NCBI RefSeq assembly: GCF_030812335.1
Contig: NZ_JAUSSN010000012.1
Span: 62,001-126,000, forward strand
DNA: 64,000 nucleotides
Origin: Pseudarthrobacter oxydans
GTDB lineage: Bacteria; Actinomycetota; Actinomycetes; Actinomycetales; Micrococcaceae
Direction of reading: 5' to 3'
This document shows positions 16,201 to 24,672 of this stretch, in pieces. The notes under the pieces are model-generated. The model was not told the DNA's origin. It did no database searches and saw only the letters and a program-made list of their open reading frames with translations. Within the stretch, counting starts at the first letter, position 1. Each line of letters opens with the position of its first letter. A program made the translations under genes and the position numbers.

Positions 16201-16766
16201 GAAATAGAGCGTACCGGCTGCCCTGCGGTGCCGGGGTGCCGCCCGTCCGGCCGTGGACGCCGGGCGAGCTCGGCCCGGACGTGGGCCACGATCCCGGGAA
16301 GCGCGGCGTGGATCAGGGTCCAGGTCAGGTCGAAGTCGGCGTGGCCGCCGTACCAGGGGTCTTCGATGCCCTGGTCCAGGGGATCCCTGCCCGCGACGGC
16401 CGGGTCAAAGCTGCGCAGCATCCGGATCTTGGACAGCGACGCGCGGTCCGGCGCCGCCTGCTGCAGCCAGCCGAAATGGTCCACGTCCAGGGCCAGGATG
16501 AGGTCGCGGCTCTGGAACCATTCCGCCTGCCATTCGCGCGCCACGTGGCGGTCCGAGGGGATGCTGTGGGCGGTGAGCTTGCGGGCGGCCCGGGGATCAA
16601 TCGGCCGGCCCACCTCGTAGGCCGTGGTTCCTGCCGAATCCACGACGGCGCCGGCCAGACCCTCCGCGGCGATGGCCTCCGCGAGCATCAACTCGGCCAT
16701 CGGCGACCGGCAGATGTTTCCGGTGCAGACCGCGATGATCCGGTACTGGCTCGACATTGAGGTCAT
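16197..16766 (-). CDS. Low-molecular-weight protein-tyrosine phosphatase
   Basis: A 189-residue LMW-PTP family protein. The P-loop is VCTGNICRSPMAELM (Cys-x5-Arg) near residue 15, the DSAGTTAYEVGRPIDPRA stretch is conserved, and the general-acid aspartate is in EDPWYGG (about 140-146). The C-terminal tail (about 170-189) is longer than in typical family members. Starts at ATG 16766 or 16757 are both possible; neither has a strong ribosome site. It precedes and overlaps the kinase-PabB gene, so the two are co-transcribed. Substrates are unknown. Confidence 0.87.
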   Translation of the reverse strand: MTSMSSQYRIIAVCTGNICRSPMAELMLAEAIAAEGLAGAVVDSAGTTAYEVGRPIDPRAARKLTAHSIPSDRHVAREWQAEWFQSRDLILALDVDHFGWLQQAAPDRASLSKIRMLRSFDPAVAGRDPLDQGIEDPWYGGHADFDLTWTLIHAALPGIVAHVRAELARRPRPDGRHPGTAGQPVRSIS

Positions 16767-16923
16767 AGTCCAAGCATGAATCATGCGGGTCCTCTTGGCC
16801 AGTTCCGGGCAGGGGATATTACAGAGCCTGTCACACTTGTATCTCCGGCTGTCATAAATCGGCGCGCGAGGCGTTTGCGGCTGGCACGCTTCCTTCTGAC
16901 AAGGGGCTGCTGGCCGCGGACGG

Positions 16924-17547
16924 TCAGTGGATGAGGGCCAGCAGGACGCCCACGGCCATGAATAGCACGCCGAACGTCCGGTTGAGGATCCGCTGCCCCC
17001 GGGCATCGTGCGTGAAGCGCTGGAAGGACTTGGCCGCGGCGGCGAAGAAGAACCACATGACGAGGATGTCGATCACGATCACGGTCGCGGACAGGGCCAG
17101 GTACTGCGGCAGCAGCGGCTCCTCCGGGCGGATGAACTGCGGCATGAAGGCCAGGAAGAACACGATCGCCTTGGGGTTCAGCAGGTTGACCCACAGGCCG
17201 CGGCGGAACATGGAGAAGGCCGGCTCGTTGCGCAGCGCGGCAGCCTTTTCCTGGTCCAGATCGGGTTTGTGCCGGAACTGCTGGATGCCCAGGTAGACGA
17301 GGTAGGCGGCACCGGCATAGCGGATCACGTTGAACGCGACCGGCGAGCTGGCCACCAGTACCCCGACGCCGAGGGCCACGATGACGATGTGCACCACCAG
17401 CGCGGCCTGCTGGCCCAGGATGCCCCAGATGGAACGCCGGAAACCGGAGTTCAGGGAATTGCTCATGGTGTTGATGGCGCCCGCACCGGGCGTGAAGCTG
17501 ATCAGGACGCCGGCGCCCGCCAGGGCCAGCCACAGGGAGGGTTGCAC
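16924..17547 (-). CDS. LysE/RhtB family amino acid exporter
   Basis: Inner-membrane efflux protein of the LysE/RhtB superfamily, 207 residues with about six helices. The N-terminal ISFTPGAGAINTMSNSLNSG contains the PGAG motif of the RhtB subgroup, and NLLNPKAIVFFLAFMPQFI is another hallmark. The PGAG motif is typical of homoserine/threonine exporters, so export of a neutral amino acid is likely, but the substrate cannot be fixed from sequence. The start is GTG 17547 with GGGAGG-like bases inside the coding start; no strong ribosome site is seen. Confidence 0.88.
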   Translation of the reverse strand: MQPSLWLALAGAGVLISFTPGAGAINTMSNSLNSGFRRSIWGILGQQAALVVHIVIVALGVGVLVASSPVAFNVIRYAGAAYLVYLGIQQFRHKPDLDQEKAAALRNEPAFSMFRRGLWVNLLNPKAIVFFLAFMPQFIRPEEPLLPQYLALSATVIVIDILVMWFFFAAAAKSFQRFTHDARGQRILNRTFGVLFMAVGVLLALIH

Positions 17548-17617
17548 TGATTCAGTGTACGGCCGCGGCCGGACCTCTCGGGCCGGTGCTTCACAACGCC
17601 GTCGCCTCCGGACGCTG

Positions 17618-18115
17618 TCAGGCGCCGGCCGGTCCACACGAGGGGTTGCACTGTGCGCAGTAGCACCGGTCCACCTTCGAATGGGACCAGTGGAGCATGG
17701 TTCTCGGAAGGTCGTCGTGGCTTGGATACTGGTCAAAGTACATCCGCGCGCGGGCCGACATGTATCCTGTTTCGTCCATGGCGATGTGACCGATCAGATG
17801 CATCCCCCGTTCGGCCGCCTTCGATTCCAAGATGCGGGCCTCGTCAAGAACTGGATCTGAGCCGCAGTACTCTTCACTGAATCTGCCAGGGTGGGCGATC
17901 GCAAAGTATCTGGTGTATTCCCGGTCCAGCGCCGTCAGAACAGTTTCGTGGAACGGGACCAGGCTGCCCGCGAAATCGCTGGCGATGACCTCCACGCTGT
18001 TCAGTTGCATTTCCGCGTCCAGGGCAATCAGGACGAGCCTGGGCGTGAGTTTTCCGTCCTGGACGATGAGCGGGTGGGCGAGTATTACGAAGTCAAAACC
18101 TGCTTGGATGATCAT
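17618..18115 (-). CDS. Uncharacterised protein with C-terminal cysteine cluster
   Basis: I do not recognise this 165-residue soluble protein. It starts MIIQAGFDFVILAHPLIVQD, has a central HLIGHIAMDETGYMSARARM motif (about 104-124) and ends in RCYCAQCNPSCGP, a possible metal-binding cluster of four cysteines. The codon use looks less GC-rich at third positions than its neighbours, which could mean transfer. It stands alone between a LysE exporter and the divergent OpgC fusion gene. ATG 18115 has no clear ribosome site. Confidence 0.65.
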   Translation of the reverse strand: MIIQAGFDFVILAHPLIVQDGKLTPRLVLIALDAEMQLNSVEVIASDFAGSLVPFHETVLTALDREYTRYFAIAHPGRFSEEYCGSDPVLDEARILESKAAERGMHLIGHIAMDETGYMSARARMYFDQYPSHDDLPRTMLHWSHSKVDRCYCAQCNPSCGPAGA

Positions 18116-18214
18116 GTCTTGATGCTAGAAAACCCGGCTTTCGGGCTCTAGGGCGGACTGCCGCTATGTGGAGAACGGGCGGCTGAGTGACGCCGGGTCG
18201 CTACTATTGCGACT

Positions 18215-20704
18215 GTGAAAGTGCGCCGCGCGTCAGCCCTCCTGTTGTTCCTGGTGCTCACGGCGTTAACGGCAGGTTCCGCTGCATCGGCGCAGGCCAG
18301 CGTGCCGGAACCGGTTCTCGTCGCGGCCGGGCCAGGAGACCGCGAACCTCAGCCGGCGCCGGGAACGGGGCCTCTGTGGGGAGTGCAGCTTGACTGGTCG
18401 AAGGATTCGGCCGCCGAGTATGCCCGGCGTCTGGGGCAACCGGCCGCCCTCTATGCCCACGAAATGTCGCTGCCGGTTCAGGAGGACGAAAAGACTTTCA
18501 TCCCGCAGTTCCTGGAACAGGCGGGGGCCGCCGGCGCCGATGCACTGATCACGGTCAATCCGAGGATTCCCCTGGCACAAATCGATGCGGAGGCCTCGGC
18601 CGGGCTGGCGCAGGACATCAAAGTGATGGCTGAGGGGTTCGGCGGTCGGCTATTCATCCGTTTCGCCCCCGACATGAACGCGGGATGGGCGGCCTGGGGA
18701 CAGAAGCCGGTGGAGTATATTGCGGCGTTTCGTGCCGTGACGGCCGCGGTGCGTGGAGCAGTGGAAGAGCCGGTGATGGTCTGGTCGCCCTTCCAGGGTA
18801 GGGACTACCCCTTTGTTCAGGCTCCGGACGTTGCCCAGCCCGGCAGCCCGGGCTTTAAGGTCCTGGACACGAATTCGGACGGCGTCTGGAACCTGGAGGA
18901 TGCGGCCTACTCGCCGTATTACCCCGGGGACGATGCGGTGGACTGGGTCGGGCTGTCTGCGTTCCTTGACGACTCTGTGGGCGGGCCGCCGGTCAACTCC
19001 CTCCCTGCGGCCGATGGCCTGACCCGCATGCTCGGACCCGCACAGCCGGTCCGGGCCGCCGTGGACGCGGACTTCTATGCCAGCTATGCCGTCGCCAGGG
19101 CCAAGCCGCTGCTACTGGAAACGGGGGCTTTCTACAGCCCGGCAAGCGGTGGACCCGCTGAAGCGGACATCAAAAGTGCGTGGCTGAGCCAGATACTCGC
19201 GTCCCCGGCCGCCGGATACAACAACGTCCGGGCAGTGCTGTGGAACGAAACCGTTGAACTGCGCGCCTCCGGTGAGGTCGCCATCGACTGGCGCCTGACG
19301 GCGGACCCGGGCACCGCCTCGACGCTGGCCGCCGGGCTCAAACAGGCCGACTTCCAGACGGGCGCCCCGACGGCGGCAGCGGGCGGGGACGCTGCCAGCA
19401 GCCCACCGGGCGGCAGGGTAGTCGCCGGCGGCTGGGCGTGGCTGGCTGCCGCGGCGGTGCTGGCGCTGGCCGCCGCGTTGTGGGTGCTCCCCTTCCGCCG
19501 GCCGGCAGCACGGTCCTGGGCCTATCAGGAAGAGCACGTCCGGGACAGGCGGGTGGACATGCTGCGCGGCATGGCGATCCTCTTCGTGGTCGTGAACCAC
19601 GTCGGCCTCACCTCGCTGTTTCAGCTGCTGACCCAGGAAACAATTGGCGCGGTCTCCGGCGCGGAATTCTTTGTCCTGCTTTCCGGAGCGGTGCTGGGCA
19701 TGGTCTACGGTCCAAAGATCAGGGACAACCCCGGGGACGTGGTGGACAAAACCACCGGCCGTTCCTGGAAGCTCTACGTGACGGCCCTGACCGTCGTCAT
19801 GACGGTCTTCCTCATCAGTCTCATCCCGCTGATCCAGAGCTCGGTCCTGACCTCCTTCACCGACCAAGGGACCAGTGGGGCGGGCACCGCGGCGGCCGGC
19901 CGCAGCTATGACATGTATTCGGAGGTGGAGGGGCTGCTGCAGTTTCCGGTGCCGGCCTGGCTAATCCCGAAAATCCTGCTGCTTGAGTTCGGCCCGTGGC
20001 AATTCAACATCATGGGACTGTATGTCGTGCTCCTGCTGCTCAGCCCCTTGGTCCTGTGGGCGCTGTCCCGCAAGCTGGCATGGCTGGTTCTGCTGGTCAG
20101 CGCCGCCCTCTACACGGTCGGGGCCCTGTCCCGCATCCGTCTCCTGCCCTCCCAGTTCGAAGATTCCTTTCCCCTGTTGGTCTGGCAGATCCTCTTTGTC
20201 CTTGGCCTGACCGCCGGCTACTACCGCGGGCCCCTCGTGGAGTGGTTTTCCCGCCACAAGAGCGTGCTGGCCTTCTGCGCGCTGCTGACAGTCTTCTTTG
20301 CGCTGTTCGCCTGGTCCAACCCCTACCTGTCCAACGCCTACGACGTCCGCCTTGCCCTGCTGCCGGATGCCCTGCATCGGACGCTTTACGGCGGCTATTT
20401 CGGCCGGACGTATCTGGGCGCGGGACGGCTGATCAATGTCGTGGTGGTCGTCATTACCGCCTACACCCTCTTGACCGCCTACTGGAAGCTGCTGGATCGG
20501 GCGCTGGGCTGGTTCCTCATCCCGTTGGGGCAGGCCACCCTGTATGTCTTCATCATTCACGTGTTCCTGATCCTGGCCCTGGCCAATGTCCCCGCGCTGC
20601 AGCTGGGCAACATCTGGCTGAACACCGGCGCCTATGTGCTGGTGCTGGGCCTGGTGTGGACGATGGTCAAGACGAAGTTCCTGTTCCGGATCATCCCCCG
20701 CTAA
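18215..20704 (+). CDS. Secreted glycosidase-like domain fused to OpgC-type membrane acyltransferase
   Basis: An 829-residue fusion. A signal peptide (about 1-26) precedes an extracytoplasmic domain (about 53-390) that resembles GH26/GH-like TIM barrels (LWGVQLDW, then FIRFAPDMNAGWAAWGQKPVEYIAAFRAV; residues about 148-175). A Gly/Ala linker and one helix (about 405-425) lead into an OpgC-like domain (about 445-829) with about ten helices, beginning RRVDMLRGMAILFVVVNHVG. OpgC proteins succinylate periplasmic glucans in Gram-negatives; in this Gram-positive the substrate may be a cell-wall or extracellular glycan. The start is GTG 18215. The catalytic acids of the barrel cannot be confirmed by eye. 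Confidence 0.8.
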   Translation: MKVRRASALLLFLVLTALTAGSAASAQASVPEPVLVAAGPGDREPQPAPGTGPLWGVQLDWSKDSAAEYARRLGQPAALYAHEMSLPVQEDEKTFIPQFLEQAGAAGADALITVNPRIPLAQIDAEASAGLAQDIKVMAEGFGGRLFIRFAPDMNAGWAAWGQKPVEYIAAFRAVTAAVRGAVEEPVMVWSPFQGRDYPFVQAPDVAQPGSPGFKVLDTNSDGVWNLEDAAYSPYYPGDDAVDWVGLSAFLDDSVGGPPVNSLPAADGLTRMLGPAQPVRAAVDADFYASYAVARAKPLLLETGAFYSPASGGPAEADIKSAWLSQILASPAAGYNNVRAVLWNETVELRASGEVAIDWRLTADPGTASTLAAGLKQADFQTGAPTAAAGGDAASSPPGGRVVAGGWAWLAAAAVLALAAALWVLPFRRPAARSWAYQEEHVRDRRVDMLRGMAILFVVVNHVGLTSLFQLLTQETIGAVSGAEFFVLLSGAVLGMVYGPKIRDNPGDVVDKTTGRSWKLYVTALTVVMTVFLISLIPLIQSSVLTSFTDQGTSGAGTAAAGRSYDMYSEVEGLLQFPVPAWLIPKILLLEFGPWQFNIMGLYVVLLLLSPLVLWALSRKLAWLVLLVSAALYTVGALSRIRLLPSQFEDSFPLLVWQILFVLGLTAGYYRGPLVEWFSRHKSVLAFCALLTVFFALFAWSNPYLSNAYDVRLALLPDALHRTLYGGYFGRTYLGAGRLINVVVVVITAYTLLTAYWKLLDRALGWFLIPLGQATLYVFIIHVFLILALANVPALQLGNIWLNTGAYVLVLGLVWTMVKTKFLFRIIPR

Positions 20705-20823
20705 CCTCGCCCCGCCAGCTCCGCCCTCCACCGCCCCGGCCAGCGGAGACAGCCCGGCTGCGGGAGGCTAGGATGCAGTCAACGGCACGGTTTCAGTGCA
20801 CACAGTCAGGCTTGGGGGAGTCG

Positions 20824-21600
20824 ATGGACAGGATTGTCGGGACGATGATTGCCGGAGCCGTCCTGTTGACCGCCTCGTCCTGCGCGCTGCCAGGGGCCGG
20901 AGCGCCCGCAGCATCCGCCGCCCGGACCACAGCCGCCACCCCGGGCGCTGAACCCCAGCCGGACGTCACGTCCCAGCCGGCGGTCACGACGCCGTTCGCG
21001 GCGTATCCCGGGAGCGCAGCGAGCCAGACGGCCGTGGCTGTCCCCGGGGCGCGGTTCGCCAATCCCGACTACTACGCCATGCCCGGCCAGACAATCACCT
21101 TCGTTGTCACGGCGTCGCTGCCCCGCGGGGTCAGCACCGCGCAGTACGAATGGGACTTCGACGGCGACGGGGTCATAGATGAGGCGGGGCCGCTCCCCGT
21201 GACGACCCACAGCTACCCCGCCGTGTTCGAGGGCGCCGCGACGGTGCGGATCACCCACGTCACGGGAGGCTCGTCGACGGCATCGACCGGGGTCCATATC
21301 GGCCGGGGCCCGCGGGACGGGCTCCCCGCCGCGCCGGTCAACGTGAACGTGGTGGTGACCGCCCACTCGGACGGCATCAGCACCCTCCAAATATCGTGGG
21401 AACCGGGCGGGCCGGAGCCCTACCGCTGGGGCCTCACCGTGGACGGTTTTCCGGCCGGCATGGTGGAGGGCAAGGCGCGCACCGCGACCATGACGGACGT
21501 CCGCCGGGTCAAGGACGTGAAGATCGGCGTCGTCGGGTTCACCCAGAACGGCGGCATGGGAACCTCCGCCAGCGTGACACTCCCCGCGCTGGCGGATTAG
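20824..21600 (+). CDS. PKD-domain lipoprotein
   Basis: A 258-residue exported protein with a signal peptide ending in TASSC, a plausible lipobox, followed by an Ala/Thr/Pro-rich linker (about 25-70). Residues about 80-160 form a PKD-like domain (YEWDFDGDGVIDEAG and HSYPAVFEGAATVRITH), and about 165-258 may be a second beta-sandwich of the fibronectin type III kind (ISWEPGGPEPYRWGLTVDG). PKD modules usually mediate carbohydrate or protein binding at the cell surface. ATG 20824 follows GGGGGAG by four bases; an upstream ATG at 20773 lacks one. It follows the OpgC fusion by 119 bases and may act on the same glycan. Confidence 0.75.
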   Translation: MDRIVGTMIAGAVLLTASSCALPGAGAPAASAARTTAATPGAEPQPDVTSQPAVTTPFAAYPGSAASQTAVAVPGARFANPDYYAMPGQTITFVVTASLPRGVSTAQYEWDFDGDGVIDEAGPLPVTTHSYPAVFEGAATVRITHVTGGSSTASTGVHIGRGPRDGLPAAPVNVNVVVTAHSDGISTLQISWEPGGPEPYRWGLTVDGFPAGMVEGKARTATMTDVRRVKDVKIGVVGFTQNGGMGTSASVTLPALAD

Positions 21601-21624
21601 GCGGCCGCCCGGCACCGATGCGCC

Positions 21625-22440
21625 TCACGCCCGGGCGATCACCTCGCCGTTGGGGATCAGGAACCAGCCGTCATCCGTGGAGCCCCAGCGGTGCCAGCCG
21701 GCCGAAATCCGGGCCAAGTCCGCGGCGTTGGCGAAGCCGTACTCGAGCGCCTGGTCCGCGAACGCCGAGTGCAGCACGCGTTCGCCCCAGACCCGGGCCT
21801 GCCAGCGGCGCTGCTGGCCGGTGGCGTAGAGCCAGTTGCTGCTGGAGGGGGCGACGTCGGTGAACCCGGCCGACTGGGCCCAGGAGACCAGGCGGCGGCC
21901 CGCGTCGGGCTCCGCGCCGTTGCGGCGTGCGATCCGCTGGTAGAGCTCCATCCACTCATCAAGTTCGGGGACGGCCGGGTACCAGCTCATGCCGTGGAAA
22001 TCGGCGTCGCGCACGGCCACGATGCCGCCGGGCTTGGCGACGCGGCGCATTTCCCGCAGCGCGGCAACCGGGTCCGTGAGGTGCTGCAGCACCTGGTGGG
22101 CGTGCACGACGTCGAACGTTTCGTCCTCGAAGTCGAGGTCGTAAATGTTGCCGGCGACGAACTCGACGTTTTGCACGCCGCGCTCGGCCGCGAGGGCAGC
22201 CGCCTGGCCGATCACCTCGGGCGAGCGGTCCAGCCCGGTGACCATCCCGGGGGAGACCAGCTCGGCGAAATCGCAGGTGATGCTGCCCGGCCCGCAGCCG
22301 ACGTCGAGCACCGACACCCCGGGGACGAGGTGCGGGATCACAAACGCCGCGGAGTTCTCCGCCGTCCGGGAGGCGTGGGCGCGGACCACCGACTCGTGGT
22401 GGCCGTGGGTGTACACGTCGTCAGGCTGCTGCGCACTCAT
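21625..22440 (-). CDS. Class I SAM-dependent methyltransferase (UbiE-like)
   Basis: A 271-residue soluble methyltransferase. Motif I is VLDVGCGPGSITCDFA (about 46-61), motif II region VTGLDRSPEVIGQAA, and the post-motif FDVVHAHQVLQHLTDP is typical of the UbiE/COQ5-like group. The C-terminal part (about 165-271) is a substrate cap of unknown specificity. ATG 22440 has no strong ribosome site. It converges with the PKD gene, whose stop is 24 bases away. The substrate is unknown. Confidence 0.85.
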   Translation of the reverse strand: MSAQQPDDVYTHGHHESVVRAHASRTAENSAAFVIPHLVPGVSVLDVGCGPGSITCDFAELVSPGMVTGLDRSPEVIGQAAALAAERGVQNVEFVAGNIYDLDFEDETFDVVHAHQVLQHLTDPVAALREMRRVAKPGGIVAVRDADFHGMSWYPAVPELDEWMELYQRIARRNGAEPDAGRRLVSWAQSAGFTDVAPSSSNWLYATGQQRRWQARVWGERVLHSAFADQALEYGFANAADLARISAGWHRWGSTDDGWFLIPNGEVIARA

Positions 22441-22563
22441 AGGGAAACGCTACCGCTTCACCCCGGCAAATCCGCGAAATCGCCGGGAAAGCAGCCCCGC
22501 AAGACGGCAGGATTTCGTGTGTGGCCGTCAGTTTTGCCGCTTCTGGCCGGGGCGGTTCTGCGG

Positions 22564-23994
22564 ATGATTAGAGGAGTGAAGACCAACAGCAGCACGCAGG
22601 CAGGGCTCGGCCTGTTCCGGGCCACCGGCATCTATGTCGGGGCGATCCTCGGCTCGGGAATCCTGGTGCTCCCGGCGATCGCCGCCAGGGAAGCGGGACC
22701 GGCGTCGCTCCTGGCCTGGGCCCTGCTGCTGGTGTTTTGCACCCCCGTGGCATTCAGCTTCGCGGAGATGAGCCGCCAGCAGCCCGACGCCGGCGGGATC
22801 GCGCACTTCGTTACGCGTGCCTACGGGCGGCGTGCCTCGGCCGTGGCCGGCTACCTGTTCTATTTCGCCATCCCCTTCGGCGCTCCGGCGACGGCCGTGA
22901 TCGGCGGGAACTACATCGCCCATGCCCTGGGCGGCGGGCGCGGGACGGCGTTGGTCGCGGCCGCGCTGCTGCTGGCCGCCGCCTTTGCGGGCAACGCCGC
23001 CGGGATCCGGATGTCCAGCGGCATCCAGCTCGTGCTCATGGTGCTGCTGGTCGGGCTGCTGGCCCTGGCCGTGGCCCTGGCTGCGCCGTTTGCCAGGGCG
23101 GAGAACTTCGAGCCGTTCGCGCCGCAGGGCTACTGGGCCGTGGGCGGGGTGGCCAGCCTGCTCTTCTTCTGCTTCGCCGGCTGGGAGGCCGTCACGCACC
23201 TCGCGGGCGAATTCCGTCACCCCGAACGGGATCTCAAACGGGCCACCTGGCTCACGCTGGTCATCGTCGGTGTGGTCTACCTTGGCGTGGTCGCAGCCTC
23301 GGTCGCCGTGCTGGGCCCCGCCCTCCCGGGCAGCGAGGTGCCGATCGCGCAGCTGCTGGAAAAGGGGCTCGGCGGACTCGCGGCCCCGCTGACCGCCGTC
23401 GCCGCCGCGGTGCTAACCTTCGGCCCGATCAACACCTTTGTCGCCGGCGCCAGCCGGCTGGGTGCAAGCCTGGCGTCCGACGGCGTGCTGCCGCGGACGC
23501 TCGCGCGGGGCTCCGGTGCGGGCCAGGTGCCCGCGGCCAGCCTGGGACTGCTGGCGGTCATGACGTTCCTGTCCTTCGGGGCAGCCGCGGCCGGGCTGAG
23601 CGGCCTGCAGTTCCAGATCGCGGCGGCGTCGGCCTGCTTCACCGCCGTGACGGCGTTTGGCCTGCTTGCCGGGATCCGGCTGCTGCCCGCCCGGACGCCG
23701 GCCTGGTTCGGCGTTATTGCGGCCGCCGGTGTGATGCTGGCGGTGCTGCTGTTCAGCGGCTGGGCGCTCGCGGTCCCGCTGGGGCTGGCCGTGGCCGCCG
23801 TCTGGGCGGGCCGCCCGGCCGGCCGGAGGGTGCTGCTGAGGTCCGCCGGACGTCCGGGAAGGTCAACTACTGCGGGGCAGCTGGCGACGGTGCAGCTTGC
23901 GGCGGGGCCGTTGGCGGCGGAGTCGCTGGCGACGGTCCCCGCTGCGCCGCCTCCTGCCCCGCCCGGACCGTGGCATCGATCATCGAGGTCATGA
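22564..23994 (+). CDS. APC family amino acid permease
   Basis: Amino acid-polyamine-organocation permease, 476 residues, about 12 helices. The GIYVGAILGSGILVLPAIAAREAGP opening (residues about 18-42) is the conserved substrate-binding unwound helix of the APC fold, and FFCFAGWEAVTHLAGEFRHPERDL is the helix 6 region. It is closest in feel to YjeH-type exporters. The C-terminal tail (about 430-476) is low-complexity Ala/Pro/Leu. Starts at ATG 22564 or GTG 22576 are possible; GAGGA directly abuts the GTG, which is too close. The 3' end overlaps the convergent MarR gene by 128 bases. Confidence 0.85.
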   Translation: MIRGVKTNSSTQAGLGLFRATGIYVGAILGSGILVLPAIAAREAGPASLLAWALLLVFCTPVAFSFAEMSRQQPDAGGIAHFVTRAYGRRASAVAGYLFYFAIPFGAPATAVIGGNYIAHALGGGRGTALVAAALLLAAAFAGNAAGIRMSSGIQLVLMVLLVGLLALAVALAAPFARAENFEPFAPQGYWAVGGVASLLFFCFAGWEAVTHLAGEFRHPERDLKRATWLTLVIVGVVYLGVVAASVAVLGPALPGSEVPIAQLLEKGLGGLAAPLTAVAAAVLTFGPINTFVAGASRLGASLASDGVLPRTLARGSGAGQVPAASLGLLAVMTFLSFGAAAAGLSGLQFQIAAASACFTAVTAFGLLAGIRLLPARTPAWFGVIAAAGVMLAVLLFSGWALAVPLGLAVAAVWAGRPAGRRVLLRSAGRPGRSTTAGQLATVQLAAGPLAAESLATVPAAPPPAPPGPWHRSSRS

Positions 23995-24442
23995 ACCGGG
24001 TGGCGATCTCCAGTTCCTCCGGGGTGAACTCGGCCATCGCGGCGGCCATGTGGCGGGCCAGCGGCTGGAACATGGCGCCGCCGTCGCGGTAGGCCTTGGG
24101 GGTCATCCGGAGCTGGACCTGGCGGCGGTCCGCGCCCTGCCGCTCGCGGACGACGTGGCCAGAGCTGTACAGCCGGTCGATCAGCGCCGTGGTGGCGGGT
24201 GAGCTCAGGTGGAGTTCCTTGCGGAGCACGCCGGGTGTCACGATCTGGTTCCTCGCGGTGTACTGCATGATCACGGCCAGGGCATTGAGGTCCGTCCGGT
24301 GCATGTCGTTCCGGCCGCCAGCGGAATCCACGTAGCGGTTGGCCTCCATGCTGAACTCCTGCAGCAGCCGGACCAGCGGCGGCGGTCCGGGAGTATCGGG
24401 AGATCCGGGCGATCCGGGGCGTACCGGGGGATCAACTGTCAC
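23867..24442 (-). CDS. MarR family transcriptional regulator
   Basis: A 191-residue winged-helix regulator. The MarR DNA-binding region is VLRKELHLSSPATTALIDRLYSSGHVVRERQGADRRQVQLRMT (about 72-114), with the D-RR wing motif intact. The C-terminal tail (about 160-191) is Ala/Pro-rich. The start is GTG 24442; upstream codons belong to the intergenic region. It is divergent from the MMPL exporter gene and probably represses it, with a candidate operator at 24603-24621. Its 3' end overlaps the convergent permease coding region. Confidence 0.87.
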   Translation of the reverse strand: MTVDPPVRPGSPGSPDTPGPPPLVRLLQEFSMEANRYVDSAGGRNDMHRTDLNALAVIMQYTARNQIVTPGVLRKELHLSSPATTALIDRLYSSGHVVRERQGADRRQVQLRMTPKAYRDGGAMFQPLARHMAAAMAEFTPEELEIATRFMTSMIDATVRAGQEAAQRGPSPATPPPTAPPQAAPSPAAPQ

Positions 24443-24602
24443 GGTGCACCGTCCTCTCTCCCATGGCCTGCGGCGCCTGCTCCGCAGATGACGCCCTCCG
24501 GAGTTTACTTCAGCGCCACCGGCATCGGCCCCGGGGACGTCACGCGGTATTCCCACGTTTTGAGCGCCGAAGGGCTATCTCGCGTTTTTATCCCTGCGTC
24601 TT

Positions 24603-24621
24603 TATCTCTATGGTGGAGATA
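24603..24621. promoter_or_regulatory. Candidate MarR operator / MMPL promoter
   Basis: TATCTC (24603-24608) and GAGATA (24616-24621) form an inverted repeat with 7-base spacing, and another CTATCTC lies at 24575-24581. The palindrome sits just before a -10-like TATTAT (24626-24631) and about 50 bases before the MMPL start, in the divergent intergenic region of a MarR gene. The position fits a repressor operator. Confidence 0.55.
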
Positions 24622-24672
24622 GTCTATTATGGACTCAATTCTACTCCTCCGAGGCAAGCACCAGAAGGAACC

